From Rhizophagus irregularis (Eukaryota; Glomeromycota; Glomeromycetes; Glomerales; Glomeraceae), in the NCBI RefSeq assembly GCF_026210795.1, contig NC_089436.1:2852001-2916000 (forward strand): a DNA stretch of 64,000 nt, read 5' to 3'. This document shows positions 35,720 through 46,396 of the stretch, in pieces. The notes below the pieces were generated by a model. It ran no database searches and was not told where the DNA came from. It worked only from the letters and a program-made list of their open reading frames with translations. The position numbers were made by a program, and so were the translations under genes. How positions within the stretch are numbered: the first letter of the stretch is position 1; each line of letters begins with the position of its first letter.

Positions 35720-36080
35720 CTTCTCCCCTTCTAATATTTTTAGCTTGATTAGAAAAATATTATTGGAAGTAGCAGTTATACATGATCATGGATACATACA
35801 CCACAATTTTCATAGTGGGAAACGTTTTATAAGAATTTTTCAGAATCTTTTTGGAAGATTCAAATTATAGTGTTATACCAAAATATGATATATTATTATT
35901 ACATAATAAATTTTTCGATATTAAAGGAACTCCAAAATCTTATTTGGATTTAATGATAAATGTTGGGATAATTCGCCTATTAATGAAATTATTAATATTA
36001 TTGAAATTGAAGTGAAGCATTTTATTGTAGCTAAAAGCCTTTATCTGTTATACTGTATATGAATTTTGAAGTTATCTTAA
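35720..36080 (+). pseudogene. Protein kinase remnant (catalytic loop only)
   Basis: The open segment reads LIRKILLEVAVIHDHGYIHH, then NFHSG, matching the catalytic-loop region of the kinase family common in these fungi (IH-x-DFHSGN), with the catalytic Asp position now Asn. Sense decays within 30 codons. SPINEIINIIEIE near 35980 resembles the later C-lobe of the same family. N-lobe and activation segment are absent. Confidence 0.55.
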
Positions 36081-36216
36081 TTTGGGTAGGCTAAAAGCCA
36101 TGTTCGGTCTATGGGAGTATGACAAATAAATTTATTTATTTTTTCTAGTAAAGATTAAAATAAAAATATACATTTTATAATTCGTTAAATAAAATTTATT
36201 ATACCAAATACTATAT

Positions 36217-36323
36217 ACTTATTGTATAGTATTTAGGCAATAACGTGCTGTTTTCGATTGAGGCCATTTGATTGGCTCAGATTGTGCCACGAAGGGATAA
36301 TCTTACCACACCACCTCGCGTGT
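36217..36323 (+). repeat. Left terminal inverted repeat of the 36.2-41.0 kb element
   Basis: It pairs with the inverse of 40907-41007 joined to 39793-39808. The innermost part, CTTACCACACCACCTCGCG, is perfectly matched once the nested insertion is removed. Confidence 0.75.
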
Positions 36324-36616
36324 TACAAATATTAATAGTGTTGGTTACACTGCATAAAGGATGTGACATTTTATGCAGGTGACAAATAGAGATCAGGCCA
36401 CAAAAATTTTCTATTTATTTTATTACTAGAAGAGTAGTATGCTAAAACTATTACAAATAAGAGAAAAAACAACATTTACATGTTCATTAACTAATATACG
36501 TGTATAGAATTTTAGACATTAATCCCCTACGGGACCTCACCCTTCGAACTATCTATTCAAAAAGCTAGGACTATGCTAACTTTCTAAATGGAAAAAAGAA
36601 AAACTAAAAGTAAAAC

Positions 36617-36760
36617 CCGTCCATCCGAAAGTTGAAGAAACCTAAAAAACAATCCAGAAAAAAATTTAAGAATCCGTATTTTTCTTTCGACAAAGTCGCC
36701 ACTTGTAAATACTGTAAGAAGTGGAATATTTCACACTATTTTAAGTTGTTTTTTGAGTAA
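36617..36760 (+). other. Short basic Cys-containing frame near the left TIR
   Basis: A plus-strand open segment reads IRKLKKPKKQSRKKF, then FSFDKVATCKYCKKWNISHY. The C-x2-C-x6-H spacing with a basic lead looks like half of a zinc-binding exon, perhaps a DNA-binding part of the element. It has no ATG and no second half that I could find. Confidence 0.25.
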
Positions 36761-36837
36761 AATATATAAAATTGAATGAATAAAAATGTAGATTAAACTA
36801 CTCGATAAAGGGTATTTGACTCCTAAGGTATAAAAAT

Positions 36838-38727
36838 TTACATATGAATAAAAAATTTATTAGTATTAGTTGACGGTCCAACTACTGAGGAGTCATCAAC
36901 ATTTTCAGTAGAAGGGCGAGGACGTTTATGAGGATGTAAAGAAATGTTTGTTGATGAATTATCAAAACGAGTTGAATTGTGTTTGTTAGGTCAGCGTTCT
37001 ATGGCTTTAGTATCATCTGATATCCCGTAATGAGTATCGGGAGCTACTTTTTTTAAATTGCTCAAAATTTTATTTAAATTTCTATTGAGATTTTTCTGTT
37101 TACGATCATTATTAATGTGGTCAGGATGATTCTTGTTTGCAATATGATGACGTATATATTCATCATATGTATTCTGTATGTGTGTTAAGCACTCTTGATG
37201 ATGTAAGCGTGAACATAAATGTTTAAAAGTGGTGCCATGATAAGTAGCCTCTGCTGTGTTTCGTTCAATTTTAGCTTTGTATTCAGCATCAACCTCAGCC
37301 TGTTATCTACGAGCAATTTCATCAAAGCGTTGTTGTCTTCTGATTCTTCGTTCTAAATTATACATATAGGTGAACCATTCTCGAGATCCAGGTGGGATGT
37401 AAATTTCACCTTCAGTGGTAAAAATGTAAATAGGATCTTTTGGGATAATATCACAGTATTTCACTGGTATAAACATATTAGGAATCAGATTATATGTTTC
37501 AACCCAAGGGATTGTATCATCAGGAATTTGTGAGGTCAGAGCAATGTGAAGACAGGCATTAAGAAAATTCACGTTCTCCTTAATTATTTTTGAATGTTGA
37601 TCATTAGTTACGTAGAAAGGTATATGGAATTTGTAGTTGTCTGTGTTCGGCATAACATTAGCCTTCTTGTATAATAAGTGTTTGATGGGTTTGTTGATAT
37701 ACTGTGATTTAACGAATAGGAATCAATATTTTCAGCCTATAGCCAAATAATCTAAGTGTTGAGCAGTACGTTCACGAGGTAATTTCATCTTACTAAAGAC
37801 GTGATGACAAGCGCGATCAAAACGGTTTTCTTGCCATTTCCACGTGCGGAGATTAGGACTTGGTATCTTTTCAAGATTTGATAATCTTTTTTTGTACATG
37901 TGTTTGTTGTGAAATTTGAGGACAGATGAATTGTCCTGAGCATGGTAAGAGGAAATATAGGATATACCTAATCTTTTGGAGAAAATATGTTTTGGTCGTC
38001 CAGATAACCATCTAAAATATAACAGGTTAGCATGTGAAGTTTTACTATTTGTAAAATCAGGAGTAGTATCTTTATCTATGTATTCAATTTTAGGTTTGAT
38101 ATTATGAAAAATATTGGTTTTAAAAAATTGTGATTGGTGATTGACGCAAGCACGTCTATCACGTGACATAATAAAAGGAGAAGGAATGTTACATGTATCA
38201 GACTTAGAAAAATTGTCTGAATCTAAATGAATATGAGAACAAGGTGTAAAAATTCCAAAATAAAATCTATATTTTTTGTAACTAAAATTAAAAAAAGTTC
38301 TAGTGTAAATATTTCTGGTCGTCATCAACGAGCCACGTGATTCAATGATATTAATTCGGTCCAATAATTTGTTTTGAAGCATATTAAAATATTTTTGTTG
38401 GACACAGCGGGGTATAACTCTTTGTAGGGAAAAAAAGTGTGTGAGAATACAACTAATTTGGTATTTGTTATTCGGAAAGCCACTCATGTTATTGTAACTA
38501 ATAGGTTTTGTGTTCATTTGATAATCATTTGTGTGTATCGTTAAGTGAATATTATTGGTGTTCGGGTTATGATCGGCGAGCTCAAAAAAGAAGCTCCTCG
38601 ATCGACGAATTTCGTATATCTTGTTATAACCTGTTCTATTTGGTTTGGTCACGTGAAATTTTTTCAGGGAGACCTGTAAGGGAGTTTTTGAGAATTTTTT
38701 TTCCAAAAAAAAATTTTTGGAAGACAT
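36838..38727 (-). pseudogene. 630-codon ORF of the TIR element, four in-frame stops, unknown family
   Basis: The frame opens at an ATG at 38727 and keeps register to a TAA at 36838. It is interrupted only by TGA at 37734 and 37725, TAA at 37305 and TGA at 36993; there is no frameshift. Visible landmarks are a basic N-terminus (LKKFHVTKPNRTGYNKIYEI), then FRWLSGRPKHIFSKRLGISY, LRTWKWQENRFDRACHHVF, PPGSREWFTYMYNLERRIRR and the His-rich HHQECLTHIQNTYDEYIRHH. The end is a basic/Ser-rich tail. Sole ORF between long TIRs, it is the best candidate for the element's transposase, yet I see no familiar DDE, HUH, YR or RT motif. Opal-type stops fit CGA-to-TGA decay of methylated DNA. Confidence 0.6.
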
Positions 38728-38949
38728 TTATAATAAAATATGGTATTAAAGGATAGTAAAATATTATATTATATTTAAAATATAAAAGTGTAAAAGAAAC
38801 AAAGGTTTCAAGGGTATAATAGGATGACAGAAGAAATAAAAAAAAAACTCTTGTATAACTACTGGGTTGTATATTACGTTAGGGATGAAAAAAGACGTTG
38901 TAACTTGACTGTATAATTCTATTAAAAGTATAAACTTTTACCATATGTA

Positions 38950-39534
38950 CACTACTTGGACAAAAGTAGCAGGAATTCATCATATTTTATTAATTACTCA
39001 AAAACATACATATTAATAATACTTGAAATTTTAATATGTAATAACATAGATAATAAAGAATATATATTCAAAATTTCATAGTTCTAGCCTTCATACAACT
39101 ATGTTAATTAAAAAAAGAAATTTAGTAATTAGCAACAGTATTATTGTTTTTAAAATTTAATTTTCTTTCAATTTTTTATACAATCCATATAAAAACAAAA
39201 ACTAGAAAAAAGTAATTTGATGTATATATATTAATTAAGAACCTGTACTGCCACATATTAAAATTTCTGGTCTCATTATTATGTATAATTCCAAATAAAC
39301 TGACAGTATCAGACTATTTGTTTATTTTTATTATATAATATATAGATAATTATTAAAATTTCTTTCTGAGTTTTCTTTAATTAATGTAGTTGTATGAATG
39401 CTAGAATAATGAAATTTTGAATATATATTCTGCATTGTCTACGTCATCACATATAAAAATTTCAGGTATTATTATTATGTACATTTTCAAGTAATTAATA
39501 AATATGAATTCCCGTTACTTTTGTCCAAGTAGTG
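38950..39534. mobile_element. Tc1/mariner-like foldback MITE, 585 bp, TA target
   Basis: Both ends are CACTACTTGGACAAAAGTA inverted, flanked by TA at 38948-38949 and 39535-39536, the hallmark of Tc1/mariner insertion. The arms keep pairing inwards for about 150-200 bp (GAATATATATTCAAAATTTC, CATACAACTA). No coding capacity. Confidence 0.88.
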
Positions 39535-39808
39535 TATATACTAGAAGATATGGAGTGACTTATATATATTCACGAGTTGTTGTAAGTTAAAAAAAAAGTA
39601 CTAGCTAGCAAAAAAAAGTGTAAAAATAACGTCTATTTTGTAATAATAAAAATATTCTACTGCGCCATTTTAATAGAAATTGGGTTTATCGGAAAGAGTT
39701 TTTTCACAAAAATTTTCAAGTCGCTGAGATAAATATAAACAACGCGGCCACTGCCATCACGTGACCATGTGACAAATTCATCACCTGTACTACGCGAGGT
39801 GGTGTGGT

Positions 39809-40906
39809 TAGTGTCTCGACCCGTATCCGGATCAATCCGGATTGATCCGGATTTTTTTTTTTTCGGATATCCGGATTTTCACGGTTTTCATCCGGATTAT
39901 AAACCGGATGAAAAATATCCGGTTTGACCCGAAATCCGGATGAAATTTTTATTATTTTTTTTTTTAATTAATAATGATTTTGCTGATCCATAAAGATCTA
40001 TATCTAAATTATATTATGGCTAATTATTTTTGCGCCTAATACCAATTTTTTTATTAAAATTTATTAAATTTATATTTGTTATATTAAACTTTTTAATACA
40101 GTAAGTTTAAGAAGATTTTTCAATTATAATTTATTTATTGAAGTTTGTATCAGATTTGTTTATTTAAATTTATACATTAACAAATAACAAATAATTTTAG
40201 ATTTCACATTCAAACGTTCAAAAGAAAAAAAACTTTATATTATTTTTGTTACAACAAAATAATAATTATTGTTTTAAATGAACAATTGTTCAATATTATA
40301 AATTTATATAATTATAACAACTTTTTTTAAAAATTAAAACTAGTGTTATATAATTTGATTCAAATGATTCTTTAATTTTTGAAAGAAGAAACAAATCCTT
40401 AAAAAATTGCCTTACTAACCCAACACATCTATTTATAGTAATCTTTAGCTGTATATAAAAATATCTTGTTTAAAATTTCATAATTAGTTAATTTACAAAG
40501 AAATGTTAAACAATATTCTGAGACAATGCTGAAATAATATGAAATTGTTTTAAAAAAAAGTATTTAATGAAATTGGAATTATGTAAATTTCGTGGTCTTG
40601 AATAATTTTGGCCAAATTTGTAATTCTGGCCGAAATTAACATCACGTGACACCAGAAAATAGTTTAGCCACCGGGCAAAAAATTTTTTATCGGCTGGCAT
40701 GAAATTTAGAGTTACACAATTTGTAATTCTGGCCGGCGTTATGAATTCTGGCCAGAATTATTGCCGATCATTTGTAAATCCAATCCGGTTTCCGGTTTCT
40801 ATCCAGATTATCTGATCCGGATTCAAAATCCGGGTCAATCCGGATATAATCCGGATTTTTTTTTTGTGTAATCCGAATGACGGTTTTCATCCGGGTCGAA
40901 GCACTA
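39809..40906. mobile_element. hAT-like non-autonomous element, 1,098 bp, in the host TIR
   Basis: The ends are TAGTGTCTCGACCCG and TAGTGCTTCGACCCG (inverted), matching the YARNG start of hAT TIRs. A perfect 8-bp target duplication GGTGTGGT flanks it at 39801-39808 and 40907-40914. Both subterminal regions are packed with ATCCGG and CCGGAT words in both orientations (39820-39955 and 40780-40890), as expected for hAT transposase subterminal binding sites. The interior is AT-rich with two GGCCAGAATT-type patches (40605-40775). It has no transposase frame; a 64-codon minus ORF is incidental. Because it splits the right TIR of the larger element, it is younger than that element. Confidence 0.88.
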
Positions 40907-41007
40907 GGTGTGGTAAGATTTACCGCCACGAAGTGGTACAATATGACCGATCAAAATGGTTGAGATTGAAAACAGCAAAGTATTGCCTAAAGGCCTATAC
41001 AATAAGT

Positions 41008-41570
41008 GTTTTATTATATAGACTCTCACGATCACACTATTCACACTATTAAATCAGTCACGAGTTAATTTATAGTCTATTTGTATAAAAATCTAATTTT
41101 ATTATGTATTTGTAATGATTTAAACAGTATTCATTTATTATATATATCATCAATAAAGCTATTCAATAAATGTAAAAAAAAATACAGTGTGATCCTATAA
41201 GGATATATAATAAAATAATATACAAAACCTTTTGTTTTAGTGATGTTTGTTGTAAATAATAAAACATCTGTTAGATTTAACTAATAAACTTGTTATATTT
41301 TAGTTAAAATTTAAATAAACGTTTTACATAATATTCTCACTTGCTATAAAATGGGGTTACTAACATTTTATGAAGTATTTTATACAAATTTTTTTGTATA
41401 TTTTCCCAGGAGTAAATAGTAAATTTAAAACATGTATCAATTTTAATTTTTTTCAATAAAAAAATTTCCGAAATGAAAGATTTCTTTTATAGATAAAATG
41501 GCTCAATTTTAAAAAATTTTCAAAGTATATTGAATAAAACAAAAATGGTAATATTAAGAAAAGTAAATAA
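41008..41570. terminator. 3' flank of the RING-like/TPR gene
   Basis: AT-rich and gene-free. Several AATAAA/TTTATT words occur here; on the gene's strand these would serve as polyadenylation signals, but I cannot pick one. Confidence 0.3.
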
Positions 41571-44500
41571 TTATAAGCTGTTAAGGATAACTTTTAAATC
41601 AAGTAAATTTTCCATTTCTTTTCTTGAAAGATACTTGTCTTTGAAAGTTTCTGGAACATTTGAGAAAAATTTACGATAATCTGGTAACAAATAACCCATT
41701 AATCTTATGTTGTGAATGTAAGTTATTTTGTCTCGATTATAATTAAATTCTCCAAATCGAACATATTCTATTTGCTATGTGAATAAAAAATAATATTATA
41801 TTTTGTTCTGAAAGGAAATTAATCTGAATAAGTAATTAAGGAACATACCATTTCAACAGAATTTGTTACAATTTCAATTGAAAGTTTATCATCATAATGT
41901 AACGGGCTATGTATTGAAGTCCGATATTCTATCCAACCTAACCCCTCAAGATTTGATACATCTTTATGTCTTAACATATGGACGTCTCGATAGAAAACCT
42001 ATGATTAAGTTAATATTAATTTAAAATTAAATAAAATAATAGAGATTTTAATTCATTAACTTACGCCATTGGGTGTAAATTTTATAAAGCAATCCTTAGA
42101 TAATATTTTTTTAACATTCATTTTACAAATGAGTTGATTATTTTTACAAACTTTTAGTATAGGCAAAAACAAATAAAGATTTTCATCTTTAGAAGACAAT
42201 ACCGGACCTGATAAACTTTAATTTTAAAATTATGATTAATTTGTATTCAAGACAATTTGACTTAAAGTATTATTATGAGTAGACTTTACCTGCTTTTATC
42301 ACCTTCTCGAATTCGATAAAGTCCGGGATACAAATTTGTAAGATTTGAAACAAAATATACTCCATGATCTAATGAGTTTAAGATATTAATTATCATTAAC
42401 TTAACTAGAAGTTAATAAATAATTTGAATATTTTCTTACTTATATACATATATCTACTAAATACATGGTCAATTCCTAATCTGGTAAGTTCGGATTCAAC
42501 ATAATCTGTATAAACTTGATTACATGACAAAAAATCTGGATGTTCTTCCATAAAATAATCAATAAATTCTATTCCAATATGTTTTAAAAGTGATCTTGCT
42601 TCACTATACTTTTTTAATTCAATATAAATTTTGCATCTAATAAACTGTAGAAATTTATCTTCATAAATATTATAGTATTTATCGATTTTTGCTAATATAT
42701 CGTCTAAATCTTTAGAACTATTTTTATTTAGTAAGTATTCTAGATAAAATAACTGAATCTTTGCTAAAATATTATCAGAATTCAGTAATAATTCTTCATA
42801 CTTTTTAAATGATATTTTAGCATTGTTATTATCATTCTTTGTATAATACGTAAAACATTTAAGATAATATGCTGAACTATTTAATGGATCTAATTGTATA
42901 ATTTTATCAAGATCTGATAATACTTTATCATATTCCTCAATAATACAGTATGTAATAGCTCTCCTATTCAAGTTATGAATGTTTTCTGGATCTATAGTAT
43001 AAGCTTTTGTAAAGTATGATATAGCTTTTCTATATTGTGTCATATTATATAAAATTTCTCCACAATAACATAAAACCAAAGAATCCTCCTTATTGATATT
43101 TAATAATTTATTTAATAATCTTGATGTACTTAAATAATCTCCTTCTATTTCATAAGCGTATGCACAATATTTAAGACATAAATAATTATTTGGATCATTT
43201 TTTAATGCAATATTATAATTTTTTATAGCTGCTCCTCTATATTCATAATAACCATCATAATAACCATCATTTAATTTATTACGTAATAAGTGACTATTTC
43301 CGAGTAATATATATGAGTTATTTATTTTTCTTTTATATCTCATTGACTTATTTAAATAAATTATTGCTTTATCATATTCATTTTGTCTAAAAAATATTTC
43401 TCCACAAATAAAATAAGCAACTGGTCTTTTTGGATTTAAATAAATAGCTTCTTTTAAAAATATGTGTGCTTGTTCGTAATTGTTAAGACATCTATAAATA
43501 TACGCTAAAATACATCTTAAAGAATAACTTTTAGGAAAAAAAATTATAAATTCTTTGCATAAAGATTCAGCTTTTTCATAATTTTTTTCAATTATTTCTT
43601 TTATAATATTTTGGTATGTTGGATGTTGTTTTTTTGTAATTCTTGAAAGTACTGGGGATGATATTTTTGAATTTAATTTAGTAATTGAATTCATAAATTT
43701 CTTTTTTTTAGTTAATATAAGTTCAGCTTCCGAATTATCTGAATCATCACTATCATATAATTGATCAGAATTTTCTAATTCAATTGAAGGTAAAATATGT
43801 CCAGATTCAAAAAATTTTGTATATAAATTTTTATAAATAGAATTTTGCGGTAAATATCTAATATCATTATCTTCAATTTCTTCTCGACAATTAGGACATA
43901 TTTTTTGCTTCAATTTTTTTAAATTGTTTAATGCTAATATATGTTGGCATTTTAAAATACATAATTGATCTGTTGGTTCACTATTAATTGGACAAGTAAT
44001 TTCATCTGCTATAACATCTAAAATGTTAGAATTTGATATTTGTTCTTTCTTTAAATATAAATTTTGATTTGAGTTTTTTCCTTTTCCCTCTTTTCCTTTT
44101 CCAGTATCATTACTTAGAATTTTTAAATCTTCAAGGTATTTTTCTTTAACAAAAGTTAATAAATTTCTAAATTTTTCTAAAGACTCTTCCAAATTATTTT
44201 CACTTAATTTTTGCGTGTATTGATCAAAATCAATTTCAATCATTGAAAAAATTTTATTATCAATATCATATAAATGTAATAATAATTCAATAGATTTAAA
44301 CTGAATAAAACTGCTTGGTGCTTTATTAAGTGATTCAATTGCTAAATAATAACAAAGACCATATGTTGCTATTCGAGATGATCTTTGAATAAGATTTTGT
44401 GCAAGATCTAATATTCCAAACCACAAACTATGTGGTAGTGCTATAGGTTCATTTCCAGCAAGTTCATTTAAAAAGCCTCCAGTATTTTTCAAAGCTTTAA

Positions 44501-45589
44501 CGACTTTATTTGATACTTCATCAAATTTTGTTTGAGAATCTAAAATAGATTTGTCCACAGCATTAACCCATTCTCTTTCCAAAAAGCTCCAAATATATTC
44601 CATTAATACTAATTCTCCAAATTTTTTACTTATAATCTTTTCACTTTCAAACCAAATGAAAAGATTATGTTGAATTATTAACATTATTCTCCAATCTACA
44701 TAATAAGATGCTACTGGATTTTTAAAACTTAAACTCTGACGTACTTGATTAAGCAATGATAAGATTGAACAATTATCATTTGGAAGAGAAACTCCTGTTA
44801 TTGATAAAATTCCTGGTGTAATATTTAATGCAGCTTTAAGAAAATCTTTAGTCCTTCGTATAATTTCTTGAAACCAAGTCTCATCATCACGTAGACTATG
44901 AAGAGTATCTCGCAAATGGATTAATAAAAAATCAATATTATAATTGCGCTTTTTAATAATTTGTTCATCTTGATTATTGTTTTGTTGATTGAATTGATTG
45001 AAATTTGGTCTAAAATTATTATCAAGTCCTATTTCGATAACCTGAGTTGTTTTACGGTGAATTTCTGCAAATTTTGCTAAAGAATTATAAACTTTATCTC
45101 AAAGTTCTTTACTAAGTACTATTGGTGAAAAACAAATACGTTCTAAGACTGTCACCCAAGTCCTTAAATGTAACTCTAGTCTAGCCATGCTTTCTTTTGA
45201 ATAATAATTAAAAGAGGTGGAATCAATTAGAGCTTCTAACGAGTTTATTAATGATTGAGATGAAAACTCATTTTGTAAATTTCCAAAAAGTAATTTAAGT
45301 GCATACAAATAACTTGGTTTAGTTAGATTTTTTAAAAGTTCTTCTACTTTATCATCTGACGTAGTGAATCCATCCTCTTCTAATTTGAGAAGGATATGAT
45401 TATTGAGTATATTTTCATGCAAAATCGTTTTATATGAAACAGGGTCATTATTTTCTAAGCTACCAGAAGCAGTATTAGTAGAAGAATTTCCACTCTATTA
45501 TTATATAAAGTTAGTTTTAATGATATACAATCAATCAAATTTTAATATTGTTTAAAATAATAATTTACCTGACTTGAACTTCCTTCCAT
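41571..45589 (-). CDS. RING-like plus TPR protein, six exons, one in-frame TGA
   Basis: Exons: 45589-45569, 45494-42440, 42368-42290, 42215-42065, 41998-41849 and 41774-41571. All have GT-AG introns and phases that close exactly to 3,660 nt, 1,219 codons plus TAA. The product starts MEGSSSQ-SGNSSTNTASG. A helical region covers about 40-420. A modified RING/U-box lies at about 508-545 (CPINSEPTDQLCILKCQH ... CPNCREEI; one usual Cys pair is missing). An acidic linker (YDSDDSDNSEAE) and about eight TPRs (roughly 632-910, such as YEQAHIFLKEAIYLNPKRPV) follow. The C-terminal module is spread over small exons. Likely role: E3-like ubiquitin ligase scaffold. Codon 139 (45101-45099) is TGA; nothing else is broken, so this may be a null allele, recent pseudogene or sequence error. 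Confidence 0.85.
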
Positions 45590-45812
45590 ATTTTTTTATT
45601 ACAAAAAAAAGCAAGAAAAAATTTTATTATACTGACCGAATTAAGTAAAATTATAATTAAAATGCAGTACCATCAAGATCTGCATAAACATAATATAAAC
45701 AGTACCATATTTTTTATTACAAGAAAAAAATTTATTACACCGACCGAATTAAGTAAATTATAATCAAAATATAGTACCATCAAGATCTGCATAAACATAA
45801 CCTAAACAGTAA
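45587..45812. promoter_or_regulatory. Tandem duplication of the RING-like/TPR gene's start region
   Basis: Two copies of about 110-117 bp (45587-45703 and 45704-45812) share CCATATTTTTTTATTAC, GACCGAATTAAGTAAA and TACCATCAAGATCTGCATAA, ending in AAACAGTA. The copy boundary includes the ATG context, so the outer copy brings its own upstream ATG at 45708 opening an 11-codon frame (MVLFILCLCRS) that stops before the real start. Confidence 0.75.
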
Positions 45813-45848
45813 TGATTATGTATTTGTGTGATTTAAACTAAAACGAAC

Positions 45849-46274
45849 CCCTTTTTTGTATGCCAGGTTCGTGACGCAGAAAATTTTTAAAAAACATCAT
45901 TAAGGATTTTTTCTTCGACATAAAGTTTTTAAACTTATATTGTAGATGTAATTTCACCTGCTCTGCAAGTTTAATTAGGATTCGGAAGAAGGTTATGAAT
46001 GCCGATTTTGACTTTATATATAAATGATTGATTCTACCGTCTTTGTCGATCGTTTCCAAAAATGGATTTCGTGAAAGAAAAACTTTTGTTAAATAAGTCA
46101 ATAATGATATTTAAAATCGCTTTTGTCGCTCTAAGTAAACTTGAAGAGCAGCCAAAATTACAACTCTCTAGTAAATTTTGAAGTTATATGTTATTAAAAA
46201 AAAATTTTTCCTTTATGATTTTTGTTGCGCCACAATCTGCTGGCTGCGCCACGAACCTTACACACAAAAAAGGG
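45849..46274. mobile_element. Foldback element, 426 bp
   Basis: The ends pair CCCTTTTTTGTATG with CCCTTTTTTGTGTG (inverted), then AGGTTCGTGACGCAG with AGGTTCGTGGCGCAG. Inner pairing (CTGCTCTGCAAGTTTAATTAG against CTGCTCTTCAAGTTTACTTAG) shows the arms span most of the element. The 87-codon minus ORF is incidental. No clear target duplication. Confidence 0.7.
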
Positions 46275-46396
46275 ATGCAATTGTCACTACCGATTTTATA
46301 CGACTCGTCAAGTAGTAACAGAAATAAAAATGGATAATAATCGATAAAGAAAGATAGGGTAATATTTGATAATGGTGTAAATATAGGTTTATGGTT

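Larger units (their letters stand above)
36217..41007. mobile_element. TIR DNA transposon with two younger elements nested in it
   Basis: The left end (36217-36323) reads ACTTATTGTATAG, TTTAGGCAATA, GCTGTTTTC, GATTGAGGCC, then ATCTTACCACACCACCTCGCG. The inverted copy occupies 41007 back to 40907 and then, across a nested insertion, 39808-39793. That gives TIRs of about 105 bp. Removing the hAT-like element (1,098 bp plus duplicated 8 bp) and the Tc1-like MITE (585 bp plus TA) leaves an element of about 3.1 kb. It holds one minus-strand ORF of 630 codons (36838-38727). I could not read a convincing target duplication. Long TIRs and size fit Mutator-like or other long-TIR cut-and-paste elements, but the ORF family is unrecognised. 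Confidence 0.7.

Noticed and set aside
45099-45101. TGA read as selenocysteine
   Set aside because: No homology or hairpin support and fungi of this kind lack a known selenoprotein system; CGA-to-TGA mutation is simpler.
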